In this document: in pieces, positions 1 through 5,681 of the stretch | Layout of the letters: every line of letters begins with the position of its first letter | How positions within the stretch are numbered: the first letter of the stretch is position 1 | From: an uncultured Clostridia bacterium | GTDB taxonomy: Bacteria; Bacillota; Clostridia; Oscillospirales; CAG-272 | Reading direction: 5' to 3' | NCBI GenBank assembly: GCA_946404295.1 | Contig: CAMJDE010000026.1 | Span: 1 to 13,305 of the forward strand | DNA: 13,305 nucleotides | The notes under the pieces: model-generated | Databases searched by the model: none | What the model saw: only the letters and a program-made list of their open reading frames with translations | Told to the model about the DNA's origin: nothing | Program-made: the position numbers and the translations under genes

Positions 1-539
1 CCGTTCTCGTTGACCTTCTCCGCCAGCCACATGATGAGTGCGGCACCGGCGCAGAAGCAGACGACGATGGTCGCGGCGTACAGGAACCAGGTCCAGTTGC
101 CCGCGCCTTCCTTCGTCGCGAAGGTCATAACCATCCCGTTGTTCGCGAGCAGCATATAGTAGCCGATCGCCGTCACGAGGGCGAGCGCGATGGTCACGAA
201 ACGGGTGATGTTGTTCAGCTTCTTCTTGCCCTCCTCGGTCTTGCCGAGTTCACCGAGTTTCTTCGGGAAGGCGACGCAGAGAAGCTGGATCACGATGGAC
301 GCCGTGATATAGGGCGAGATACCGAGCGCGAACAGGGTCGCGGTCGAGAGCGCGCCGCCGGACAGGGTGTCCATATAGCTGAAGATGGTGCCGCTGAAGT
401 TTCTCGAGAAGTTCGCGGCGTCCACGAAGGGAACCGGGATGACCGTTCCGATTCTGTACAAGAGAAGGATGAACAGAACGAAGACGATCTTTTTCTTGAT
501 TTCAGGTGTTCTCCACGCGTTCTTTAACGTCTGAAGCAT
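1..539 (-). CDS. secY: Preprotein translocase subunit SecY, N-terminal part (cut by window edge)
   Basis: SecY is the channel-forming subunit of the SecYEG translocon in the cytoplasmic membrane. The visible 179 codons begin MLQTLKNAWRTPEIKKK, a typical SecY amphipathic N-terminus. A first membrane segment follows at about residues 18-37, then the periplasmic plug region with SYMDTLSGGAL (55-65) and the conserved GISPYITASIVIQLL (73-87) of the second segment. Two more hydrophobic segments lie at about 112-132 and 150-172, and the visible part ends in MWLAEKVNEN, just before the usual IGNG motif. The ATG is one base after the rplO stop, and the site GAGGTGA lies inside the end of rplO, so coupling to rplO is likely. 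It is the last gene visible in the spc part of the operon. The C-terminal portion lies outside the window. Confidence 0.97.
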   Translation of the reverse strand, partial: MLQTLKNAWRTPEIKKKIVFVLFILLLYRIGTVIPVPFVDAANFSRNFSGTIFSYMDTLSGGALSTATLFALGISPYITASIVIQLLCVAFPKKLGELGKTEEGKKKLNNITRFVTIALALVTAIGYYMLLANNGMVMTFATKEGAGNWTWFLYAATIVVCFCAGAALIMWLAEKVNEN

Positions 540-540
540 C

Positions 541-984
541 TCAAATCACCTCGGTCTTTCCACCTGCTGCTTCTATCTTTCCTTTCGCCGTTTCCGAAAA
601 GACCGCCGCTTTCACAGTAAGTTTTTTGGTGATCTCGCCTCTGCCGAGGATCTTGACCCCATCGCATACCTTGCTGATGATACCGGACTCGAGAAGCGCC
701 TCGGCGTCGACCGTAGCACCGTCCTCGAACTTCTTGTTGAGATCGTCCACGTTGACGATGGCGTAGGTCACGCCGAACTTGTTGTGGAACCCTCTCTTCG
801 GGAGTTTTCTGTAAAGGGGAAGCTGACCGCCCTGGAAGCCGGGACGGACGCCGCCGCCGGAACGGGCGTTCTGACCTTTGTGGCCCTTGCCCGCCGTTTT
901 TCCGTTGCCGGAACCTGCGCCTCTGCCGACGCGGAAGGAATCCTTGACGGCTCCTTCGTTCGGCGAAAGTTCATGGAGTTTCAC
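541..984 (-). CDS. rplO: 50S ribosomal protein L15
   Basis: L15 is a late-assembly 23S rRNA-binding protein of the large subunit. The 147-residue product starts MKLHELSPNEGAVKD and has the Gly/Lys-rich extended N-terminal region (RGAGSGNGKTAGKGHKGQNA, 21-40), which threads into rRNA in this family. The globular C-terminal domain ends GGKTEVI. I chose the GTG at 982-984 as the start because AAGGAGG lies 8 nt upstream and family members begin MKLHEL. An in-frame TTG 21 nt further upstream would place the Shine-Dalgarno inside the gene and add KKEEKR, so I reject it. The gene lies 28 nt after rpmD and its TGA is one base before the secY ATG. Confidence 0.97.
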   Translation of the reverse strand: MKLHELSPNEGAVKDSFRVGRGAGSGNGKTAGKGHKGQNARSGGGVRPGFQGGQLPLYRKLPKRGFHNKFGVTYAIVNVDDLNKKFEDGATVDAEALLESGIISKVCDGVKILGRGEITKKLTVKAAVFSETAKGKIEAAGGKTEVI

Positions 985-992
985 TCTTTTTT

Positions 993-999
993 CCTCCTT
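993..999 (-). promoter_or_regulatory. Ribosome binding site deciding the GTG start of rplO
   Basis: The minus strand reads AAGGAGG here, followed by 8 nt and GTG at 984-982. It is the only strong site in the rpmD-rplO spacer and it sets the L15 start at GTG instead of the upstream in-frame TTG. Confidence 0.9.
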
Positions 1000-1012
1000 C
1001 TTCAAATTCCGA

Positions 1013-1192
1013 TCAGACGGTTTCCACCTTGACCAGGTGGGAGATCACTTTGATGATGCCCTTGGTGGCTTCGTCGTTCTTCAGAACGACGGAGTCGCCG
1101 ATCTTCTTAAAACCGAGGCAACGCGCGGTCTTCTTCTGATTGGGCTTGCAGGCGATGAGGGATTTGACGAGCGTAATTTTCACGTTTTCCAT
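1013..1192 (-). CDS. rpmD: 50S ribosomal protein L30
   Basis: L30 is a small large-subunit protein that packs on 23S rRNA. The 59-residue product (MENVKITLVKSLIACKPNQK...) is the short bacterial form, with a single ferredoxin-like fold and the conserved ITLVKS strand and GFKKIGDSVVLKND segment. The ATG shares one base with the rpsE stop (TGATG). The site GGAGGG sits 8 nt upstream, inside the end of rpsE, so translation is probably coupled to S5. Longer in-frame extension into rpsE has no support, because it would be an out-of-frame reading of S5 codons. Confidence 0.96.
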   Translation of the reverse strand: MENVKITLVKSLIACKPNQKKTARCLGFKKIGDSVVLKNDEATKGIIKVISHLVKVETV

Positions 1193-1710
1193 CAGTTGTT
1201 CCCTCCGTTGGCCTTGACCGCGTTCACGTCGATCCCGCGCTCGGCGGCGACCTGGCTCGCGGTACGCAGTTGTTTCAGCCCCTCGAAGGTCGCCTTGACG
1301 ACGTTCACGGGGTTGTTGGAGCGAAGGCACTTGGAACGGATGTTCCGAACGCCCGCCAGTTCGAGCACGATACGGACGGCGCCGCCGGCGATGATACCGG
1401 TACCGGGAGCCGCCGGCTTCAGCAGCACGCTGCCCGAGCCGTAGATGCCGAGGATCTCGTGGGGGATCGTCGATCCCTGGAGCGACACCTCGATCAGATT
1501 CTTTTTCGCGTCCTCGATGCCCTTGCGGATCGCGTCGGGGACCTCAGCCGCTTTGCCGAGACCGTATCCGACGTGTCCTTTGCCGTCGCCGACCACCATG
1601 AGTGCGGCAAACCGGGCAATACGGCCACCTTTAACGGTCTTGGAAACACGGTTCAGCGTGACGAGTTTCTCTTGCAGATCAAGCTCGTTCGCGTCAATCA
1701 GTTTAGCCAT
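1192..1710 (-). CDS. rpsE: 30S ribosomal protein S5
   Basis: S5 lies on the solvent side of the 30S subunit near the mRNA entry site and contributes to decoding accuracy. The 172-residue product has the N-terminal double-stranded-RNA-binding-like domain with RVSKTVKGGRIARFAALMVV (21-40) and GDGKGHVGYGLGKAAEVPDA (41-60). A C-terminal domain follows with GSGSVLLKPAAPGTGIIAGG (91-110). The 23-30 loop (SKTVKGGR) corresponds to the region where spectinomycin-resistance changes are known in the family, and here it looks wild-type. I chose the ATG at 1710 (MAKLIDANEL), which has AAGGAGA 5 nt upstream; an in-frame TTG five codons earlier has no separate site. A 61-nt spacer with a hairpin separates it from rplR. 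Confidence 0.97.
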   Translation of the reverse strand: MAKLIDANELDLQEKLVTLNRVSKTVKGGRIARFAALMVVGDGKGHVGYGLGKAAEVPDAIRKGIEDAKKNLIEVSLQGSTIPHEILGIYGSGSVLLKPAAPGTGIIAGGAVRIVLELAGVRNIRSKCLRSNNPVNVVKATFEGLKQLRTASQVAAERGIDVNAVKANGGNN

Positions 1711-1715
1711 GTTTT

Positions 1716-1722
1716 TCTCCTT
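1716..1722 (-). promoter_or_regulatory. Ribosome binding site deciding the ATG start of rpsE
   Basis: AAGGAGA on the minus strand ends 5 nt before the ATG at 1710. It lies within the MKEKN codons that a longer TTG-started reading would add, so it supports the shorter S5. Confidence 0.85.
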
Positions 1723-1732
1723 CAAATTGATA

Positions 1733-1752
1733 TTTCAAAATTGCTTTTGAAA
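1733..1752 (-). other. Perfect 8-bp hairpin with GCAA tetraloop in the rplR-rpsE spacer
   Basis: On the transcribed strand UUUCAAAA (1752-1745) pairs perfectly with UUUUGAAA (1740-1733) around a GCAA loop, which is a GNRA tetraloop. It ends about 11 nt before the rpsE Shine-Dalgarno. The stem is A/T-rich and no U-run follows, so it is not a terminator. The spacer is 61 nt, longer than most in this operon. A role in setting S5 translation or mRNA processing is inference only. Confidence 0.6.
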
Positions 1753-1771
1753 CAGTGTACAAACCGGAAAA

Positions 1772-2131
1772 TCAGAACTTCAGGCCGCCCTCGCGAGCGC
1801 CTTCAGCCAGTTCCGATACACGTCCGTGGTAGATATAGCCGCTGCGGTCGAAGACCACCGTGGTGATCCCCTTCTCCGCTGCCCTTTCGGCAATGAGTTG
1901 ACCGACCTTTTTCGCCGCCGCCTTGTTGGAGCCGATTCCCTCGAATCCCTTTTCATAGGTGCTGGCGGAAACCAGAGTGTTGCCCGTCGTGTCGTCGATG
2001 ATCTGGCACGAGATGTGCGCGTTCGACCGGAACACGGAAAGACGCGGACGCTCGGGAGTGCCCGAGATCTTGCCTCTCACTCTCAGGTGTCTTTTCAGAC
2101 GCTGACGGTTCTTATCTGCTCTCTTGACCAT
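1772..2131 (-). CDS. rplR: 50S ribosomal protein L18
   Basis: L18 binds 5S rRNA and, with L5, forms the central protuberance. The 119-residue product has the usual basic N-terminus (MVKRADKNRQRLKRHLRVRG) for RNA contact. The core follows with RPRLSVFRSNAHISCQIIDD, the NKAAAKKVGQLIAERA helix and VVFDRSGYIYHGRVSELAEG. The C-terminus REGGLKF is a standard L18 ending. The ATG is preceded by AAGGAG about 10 nt upstream within the 19-nt rplF-rplR spacer. Length and sequence match Bacillota L18 with nothing missing. Confidence 0.97.
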   Translation of the reverse strand: MVKRADKNRQRLKRHLRVRGKISGTPERPRLSVFRSNAHISCQIIDDTTGNTLVSASTYEKGFEGIGSNKAAAKKVGQLIAERAAEKGITTVVFDRSGYIYHGRVSELAEGAREGGLKF

Positions 2132-2150
2132 GAGTTCGTTCTCCTTTCAA

Positions 2151-2690
2151 TTATTTACCGGTCTTACCGGCTTTGCGGCGGATCTTCTCGCCGGAGTACT
2201 TCACGCCCTTGCCCAGGTAGGGTTCCGGCGGTCTCTTGGAGCGGATCACGGCGGCGATCTGTCCGACCGCCTGCTTGTCGTACCCCTTCACGACGATGGT
2301 CGTGTTGTCGGGGATCTCGAAGGTGATGCCGTTCCCCTCCTCGAAGTAGATCGGGTGGGAATGACCCAGGTTGAGAACGATCTTTTTGCCCTGCTTTTCG
2401 ACCTTGTAGCCGACGCCGACGATCTCGAGTTTCTTCGAGAAGCCCTCGGTCACGCCCTTCACCATATTGGCGATCAGCGCGCGGGTGAGTCCGTGCAGCG
2501 CGCGGTACTCCTTGTCGTCGTTCGGGCGGGTGACGGTCAGGGTCGCGCCGTCCACGTTGATCCCGAGCCCGGGATTGAAGGTCTCGGTCATTTCGCCGAG
2601 TTTGCCCTTCACGGTCACGACGTTGCCCTCGGCAACCGTGACGGTGACGCCCGCGGGAATGGTAATGGGTTCTCTTCCGATTCTTGACAT
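2151..2690 (-). CDS. rplF: 50S ribosomal protein L6
   Basis: L6 binds near the sarcin-ricin loop and the translation-factor site of 23S rRNA. The 179-residue product begins MSRIGREPITIPAGVTVTV and contains two copies of the L6 fold, about 1-82 and 83-179. The C-terminal signature region reads RPPEPYLGKGVKY; in many family members the residue after PEPY is Lys, and here it is Leu. The basic tail GEKIRRKAGKTGK is normal. GGGGAGGT lies upstream of the ATG. The gene is spaced 18 nt from rpsH and 19 nt from rplR. Confidence 0.97.
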   Translation of the reverse strand: MSRIGREPITIPAGVTVTVAEGNVVTVKGKLGEMTETFNPGLGINVDGATLTVTRPNDDKEYRALHGLTRALIANMVKGVTEGFSKKLEIVGVGYKVEKQGKKIVLNLGHSHPIYFEEGNGITFEIPDNTTIVVKGYDKQAVGQIAAVIRSKRPPEPYLGKGVKYSGEKIRRKAGKTGK

Positions 2691-2708
2691 TTCAGTACCT
2701 CCCCGCCC

Positions 2709-3107
2709 TTACCACACGAAGGCGAGCACTTCGCCGCCGACGTTGGCAAGTCTGGCTTTCTTATCGGTCATAACGCCCTTCGACGTCGACACGATCGCGA
2801 TCCCGAGTCCGTTCATCACTCTCGGCATATCCTCGCAGGAAGCGTAGATCCGAAGACCCGGCTTCGAGACGCGGCGAAGACCGTGAATGACCTTCGCTTT
2901 GCCCTCGCCGTACTTGAGGGTGATGCGGATGATCCCCTGCTTGCCGTCCTCGACCACCTGGAACGCCTTGATATAGCCCTCTTCGAGCAGGATATCGGCG
3001 ATCGCGCGCTTCATGTTGGAGGCGGGGACGTCAACGGTCACGTGCTTCGCGTCGTTGGCGTTCCGGATCCGGGTGAGCATATCTGCGATAACATCTGACA
3101 TTTGCAT
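2709..3107 (-). CDS. rpsH: 30S ribosomal protein S8
   Basis: S8 is a primary 16S rRNA-binding protein that organises the central domain of the 30S subunit. In E. coli it also represses the spc operon by binding its own mRNA. The 132-residue product has the N-terminal DVIADMLTRIRNAN helix and a C-terminal domain ending with the signature STSKGVMTDKKARLANVGGE and VLAFVW. Two ATGs are possible (MQM). The first is preferred, with AAGGAGG 11 nt upstream; the second would be 17 nt away. A 118-nt structured spacer precedes it, which is notable given S8's known regulatory role elsewhere. Confidence 0.97.
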   Translation of the reverse strand: MQMSDVIADMLTRIRNANDAKHVTVDVPASNMKRAIADILLEEGYIKAFQVVEDGKQGIIRITLKYGEGKAKVIHGLRRVSKPGLRIYASCEDMPRVMNGLGIAIVSTSKGVMTDKKARLANVGGEVLAFVW

Positions 3108-3225
3108 GGATATTGAATCCTCCTTAATGCAAGTTTGTTTTTTCTTGCTGCCGCGAAGATCGCGGCGGCTGACCGGCGGTTAAAGCCGCGCCGGCTTTCC
3201 TTCCGGTCGGTTGAGGCTTCTCGGA
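3108..3225 (-). other. Structured 118-nt spacer between rpsN and rpsH
   Basis: This is the longest intercistronic gap in the operon. On the transcribed strand it holds AAAGCCG-GCG-CGGCUUU (3198-3182, 7 bp), then GCCGCGA-UCU-UCGCGGC (3166-3150, 7 bp), then GCAAG...CUUGC (3148-3129, 5 bp, A-rich 10-nt loop). The rpsH ribosome binding site follows directly. The first hairpin competes with CCGGCG (3194-3189) pairing with CGCCGG (3178-3173), so two folds exclude each other. No U-run follows any stem. I see no ORF. It could be an S8 autoregulatory target, a processing site, or a small repeat insertion; the sequence alone does not decide. Confidence 0.6.
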
Positions 3226-3411
3226 TTACCAGCTCGCCTTTCTGACGCCCGGGATCTCGCCCTTGTAGGCAAGTTCACGGAAGCAGATACGGCAGATCCC
3301 GTATTTCCGGAGATACGCGTGAGGTCTCCCGCAAATTTTGCAGCGGTTGTAAGCTCTGGTAGAGAACTTGGGGGTTCTCTGCTGCTTCAGAATCATAGAT
3401 TTCTTAGCCAT
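3226..3411 (-). CDS. rpsN: 30S ribosomal protein S14, zinc-binding type Z
   Basis: S14 binds the 16S rRNA 3' domain in the head of the 30S subunit. The 61-residue length and two CxxC pairs (C24-KI-C27 and C40-RI-C43) identify the short zinc-ribbon form (often named rpsZ or rpsN type Z), as opposed to the zinc-free form of about 89-101 residues. MAKKSMILKQQRTPKF and the C-terminus GEIPGVRKASW are typical of Bacillota. The ATG has AGGAGGAG 7 nt upstream. Bacteria with this form often carry a second, zinc-independent rpsN elsewhere, which cannot be judged here. Confidence 0.97.
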   Translation of the reverse strand: MAKKSMILKQQRTPKFSTRAYNRCKICGRPHAYLRKYGICRICFRELAYKGEIPGVRKASW

Positions 3412-3429
3412 TTCGATTCTCCTCCTGCA

Positions 3430-3969
3430 TTATCTGGAAAAGGGAGCGCCCATCAGAGCCAGCAGCTCTTTGGCTTCCTCGTCGGTTCCGGCGGTGGTGA
3501 CGAACACGATGTCCATACCGCGGATCTTCTCGACCTTGTCGTACTCGACTTCGGGGAAGATCAGCTGCTCCTTCAGACCGAGGGAGTAGTTGCCTCTTCC
3601 GTCGAACGCGTTGGGATTGATGCCCTTGAAGTCGCGGACGCGGGGGAGCGCGAAGTTGAAGAGTTTATCCATAAACTCGTACATCCGCTCGCCGCGGAGC
3701 GTCACCTTGACGCCGATCTTCATGCCCTGACGGACCTTGAAGTTCGCGACCGATTTTCTTGCGTAGGTGGGAACCGCCTTCTGACCCGCGATCATCGTGA
3801 TCTCGTCGATCACGCTGTCGATGACCTTGGCGTTCTCACGCGCGTCGCCCACGCCGACGTTGATCACGATCTTGTCGAAACGCGGGATCTGCATGGGGCT
3901 CTTGTAGGCGAATTTCGTCATCAGAGCAGGAGCGACTTCGTTCTTATATTTTTCGGAATATCTCGACAT
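3430..3969 (-). CDS. rplE: 50S ribosomal protein L5
   Basis: L5 binds 5S rRNA and contacts the P-site tRNA and S13 across the subunit interface. The 179-residue product begins MSRYSEKYKNEVAPALMTKF and carries the conserved PRFDKIVINVGVGDARENAK segment. The RNA-binding stretch AGQKAVPTYARKSVANFKVR follows, and the C-terminal RGMDIVFVTTAGTDEEAKEL is typical. The ATG at 3969 has GAGGAGGAG upstream. A longer in-frame reading would extend 35 codons back over the end of rplX with no homologous residues, so I reject it. Junctions are 14 nt from rplX and 18 nt to rpsN. Confidence 0.97.
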   Translation of the reverse strand: MSRYSEKYKNEVAPALMTKFAYKSPMQIPRFDKIVINVGVGDARENAKVIDSVIDEITMIAGQKAVPTYARKSVANFKVRQGMKIGVKVTLRGERMYEFMDKLFNFALPRVRDFKGINPNAFDGRGNYSLGLKEQLIFPEVEYDKVEKIRGMDIVFVTTAGTDEEAKELLALMGAPFSR

Positions 3970-3983
3970 TGTCTCTCTCCTCC

Positions 3984-4337
3984 TCAGATCTTTTTGCCGC
4001 ACTTGGCACAGAGACGGACCTTGATCTTCTTGCCGTCCTTCTCTTCGTAGCCGGCTTTGACGCGCACGCCGCAACCGCAGTTGGGGCAGTACAGTTGAAC
4101 TTTCGACGCGTAGATGGCGCCCTCGGTCTTGATGATACCGCTGACGTCGCCCTGTTTACGCGCCTTGGTGTGCTTCGAGACGACGTTGACGCCCTCGACG
4201 ATCACCTTGCCCTCGGCGGGCGAGGTCGCGATGACTTTTCCGGTCCGACGGACGACCTTGTCGTCCTTCTTCATCTTTCTGTCGTCGCCGGAGAGAACGA
4301 CAACGGTATCGCCCGTTTTGATGTGCATTTTACTCAT
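3984..4337 (-). CDS. rplX: 50S ribosomal protein L24, zinc-ribbon form
   Basis: L24 initiates 50S assembly and sits near the peptide exit. The 117-residue product has an N-terminal KOW motif (HIKTGDTVVVLSGDDRKMKK, 5-24, with GKVI at 33-36) and the conserved VEGVNVVSKHTK (47-58). Its C-terminal part holds CPNC (84-87, then C89) and CAKC (110-113), a zinc-ribbon arrangement seen in some bacterial L24 proteins. The KOW stretch reads DDRKMKK where many homologues have a DKGK-type sequence. The first ATG has GGAGG about 8 nt upstream. The gene is spaced 15 nt from rplN. Confidence 0.96.
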   Translation of the reverse strand: MSKMHIKTGDTVVVLSGDDRKMKKDDKVVRRTGKVIATSPAEGKVIVEGVNVVSKHTKARKQGDVSGIIKTEGAIYASKVQLYCPNCGCGVRVKAGYEEKDGKKIKVRLCAKCGKKI

Positions 4338-4352
4338 TGCTGTTTCCTCCGA

Positions 4353-4721
4353 TCAAAGTACTTCGGGAGCCAGGGACAGGATCTTGGTGAAATCCTTGTC
4401 GCGGAGCTCTCTTGCCACAGGGCCGAAAATACGCGTCCCCTTCGGGGTGTTGTCATCCTTGAGAATGACGGCAGCGTTCTCGTCGAACTTGATATAGGAT
4501 CCGTCGGCGCGGCGAAGTTCCTTCACCGTGCGGACGATGACCGCCTTGACCACTTCGCCCTTCTTCACGACTCCGTTGGGCGCCGCCTTTTTAACGGCGC
4601 AGACAACGATATCGCCGATGCCGGCGTAGCGACGACGGGAACCGCCGAGAACACGGATGCACATCAGTTCTTTGGCGCCGGTGTTATCGGCGACCTTCAT
4701 TAAAGACTGTTGCTGAATCAC
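4353..4721 (-). CDS. rplN: 50S ribosomal protein L14
   Basis: L14 binds 23S rRNA and forms an intersubunit bridge; it is also the docking site of the silencing factor RsfS in bacteria that have it. The 122-residue product begins MIQQQSLMKVADNTGAKELM and has the family signature around RYAGIGDIVVCAVKKAAPNG. The rest of the core reads VVKAVIVRT and IKFDENAAVIL, and the C-terminus DFTKILSLAPEVL is standard. The start is GTG (4721-4719), with AGGAGG 9 nt upstream, and it gives exactly the conserved N-terminus. A 69-nt spacer lies between rpsQ and this gene. Confidence 0.97.
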   Translation of the reverse strand: MIQQQSLMKVADNTGAKELMCIRVLGGSRRRYAGIGDIVVCAVKKAAPNGVVKKGEVVKAVIVRTVKELRRADGSYIKFDENAAVILKDDNTPKGTRIFGPVARELRDKDFTKILSLAPEVL

Positions 4722-4790
4722 TGATCTTTTCCTCCTGAATTCTCTTCGGCAAGCGTTTTGACCTGCCTACTTCTGAATTGGGTTTCTCGA
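4722..4790 (-). other. 69-nt rpsQ-rplN spacer with weak hairpin and RBS
   Basis: The transcribed strand holds GGCAGG (4767-4762) pairing with CUUGCC (4753-4748) around an 8-nt loop, six pairs including one G-U. The rplN site AGGAGG (4736-4731) follows. The heptamer AATTCAG occurs twice, the second copy overlapping the Shine-Dalgarno. The hairpin is weak and could be chance. There is no U-run and no ORF. Confidence 0.35.
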
Positions 4791-5048
4791 TTACTGTGCC
4801 CGTTCGATGATCTCGACGAGACGCCATCTCTTCATCTTGGAGAGCGGGCGGGTCTCCATCACGGAAACCTTGTCGCCGATCTGGCAGGCGTTGTCCGCGT
4901 CGTGCGCGTAGATCTTCACGGTGCGCTTGATGATCTTCCCGTACTTGGGATGACGGACGTGGTCCTCGATCGCGACCGCGATGGTCTTGTCCATCTTGTT
5001 GCTGACGACGCGACCGACTCTGACTTTTCTCAAATTACGTTCTTCCAT
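4791..5048 (-). CDS. rpsQ: 30S ribosomal protein S17
   Basis: S17 is a primary 16S rRNA-binding protein with an OB fold, acting early in assembly of the 30S body. The 85-residue product begins MEERNLRKVRVGRVVSNKMD. It has the conserved KTIAVAIEDHVRHPKYGKII strand pair and the C-terminal GDKVSVMETRPLSKMKRWRL, the S17 signature region. AAGGAGGA lies upstream of the ATG. The gene is spaced 13 nt after rpmC. Length is normal for Bacillota S17. Confidence 0.97.
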   Translation of the reverse strand: MEERNLRKVRVGRVVSNKMDKTIAVAIEDHVRHPKYGKIIKRTVKIYAHDADNACQIGDKVSVMETRPLSKMKRWRLVEIIERAQ

Positions 5049-5061
5049 GATACGTCCTCCT

Positions 5062-5250
5062 TCAAGCGTTCTTCTCGCGAAGAACCGTCATCACGCGAGC
5101 GATGTCGTGCTTAACGTCGGTGATTTTGTGGGGGTTGTCAAGCTGGTTGATCGCATGCTGGAAGCGGAGATTGAACAGTTCCTTCTTCAGGTCCTGCAGT
5201 TTGACGCCGAGTTGCTCGGCAGTCATGCTTCTGAGTTCTTCTGCTTTCAC
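5062..5250 (-). CDS. rpmC: 50S ribosomal protein L29
   Basis: L29 is a helical hairpin at the polypeptide exit that borders L23, the docking site for trigger factor and SRP. The 62-residue product MKAEELRSMTAEQLGVKLQD is followed by LKKELFNLRFQHAINQLDNP, the L29 signature, and a second helix ending VMTVLREKNA. The start is GTG (5250-5248) with AGGAGGT (5264-5258) 7 nt upstream. That site lies inside the end of rplP, and only 3 nt separate the rplP stop from this start, so the two genes are probably coupled. Confidence 0.97.
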   Translation of the reverse strand: MKAEELRSMTAEQLGVKLQDLKKELFNLRFQHAINQLDNPHKITDVKHDIARVMTVLREKNA

Positions 5251-5253
5251 GGC

Positions 5254-5679
5254 TCAAACCTCCTCTGCCTCTTGTTCCTTGGCAACGAACTTGGTCTTGA
5301 TCGGCAGTTTGTGACCGGCAAGACGCATTGCCTCTTTTGCGACTTCCTCGGAGATCCCGTCCATCTCGAACAGGACACGTCCGGGCTTCACGACCGCGAC
5401 CCAATACTCGGGCGAACCTTTACCGGAACCCATACGGGTCTCGGCGGGTTTCTCGGTGATGGGCTTGTCGGGGAAAATCTTGATCCAGACTTTACCGCCG
5501 CGCTTGATATAACGGGTCATAGCGATACGGGCTGCCTCGATCTGATTGCTCGTGATCCAGGCGGGCTCGAGCGCCACGAGTCCGAAACTGCCGTTCGTGA
5601 CGGTGTTGCCGCGAAGGGCTTTACCCTTCATACGACCGCGCTGAACACGACGGTACTTGACTCTTTTCGGCATTAACAT
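5254..5679 (-). CDS. rplP: 50S ribosomal protein L16
   Basis: L16 binds near the A-site tRNA elbow and is needed to complete the 50S peptidyl transferase region. The 141-residue product begins MLMPKRVKYRRVQRGRMKGK, an almost invariant N-terminus. It has SFGLVALEPAWITSNQIEAA and the signature KPAETRMGSGKGSPEYWVAV. The first ATG of MLM is kept because that residue pattern is conserved and GGGGG lies upstream. Only 2 nt separate it from the rpsC stop, so coupling with rpsC is likely. The C-terminus (KEQEAEEV) is acidic, a small lineage-specific ending. Confidence 0.97.
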   Translation of the reverse strand: MLMPKRVKYRRVQRGRMKGKALRGNTVTNGSFGLVALEPAWITSNQIEAARIAMTRYIKRGGKVWIKIFPDKPITEKPAETRMGSGKGSPEYWVAVVKPGRVLFEMDGISEEVAKEAMRLAGHKLPIKTKFVAKEQEAEEV

Positions 5680-5681
5680 TG

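Noticed and set aside
985..1005. TTG start adding seven residues to L15
   Set aside because: The strong AAGGAGG would fall inside the gene, and family members begin at the MKLHEL reached by the GTG.
3108..3225. Intrinsic terminator inside the spc cluster
   Set aside because: Hairpins are present but no U-run follows any of them on the transcribed strand, and essential genes continue downstream without a new promoter that I can see.
3970..4074. 35-codon upstream extension of L5 into rplX
   Set aside because: It reads L24 codons out of frame, gives an Arg/Gln-rich sequence unlike any L5, and bypasses the strong ribosome binding site at the MSRYSEKYK start.
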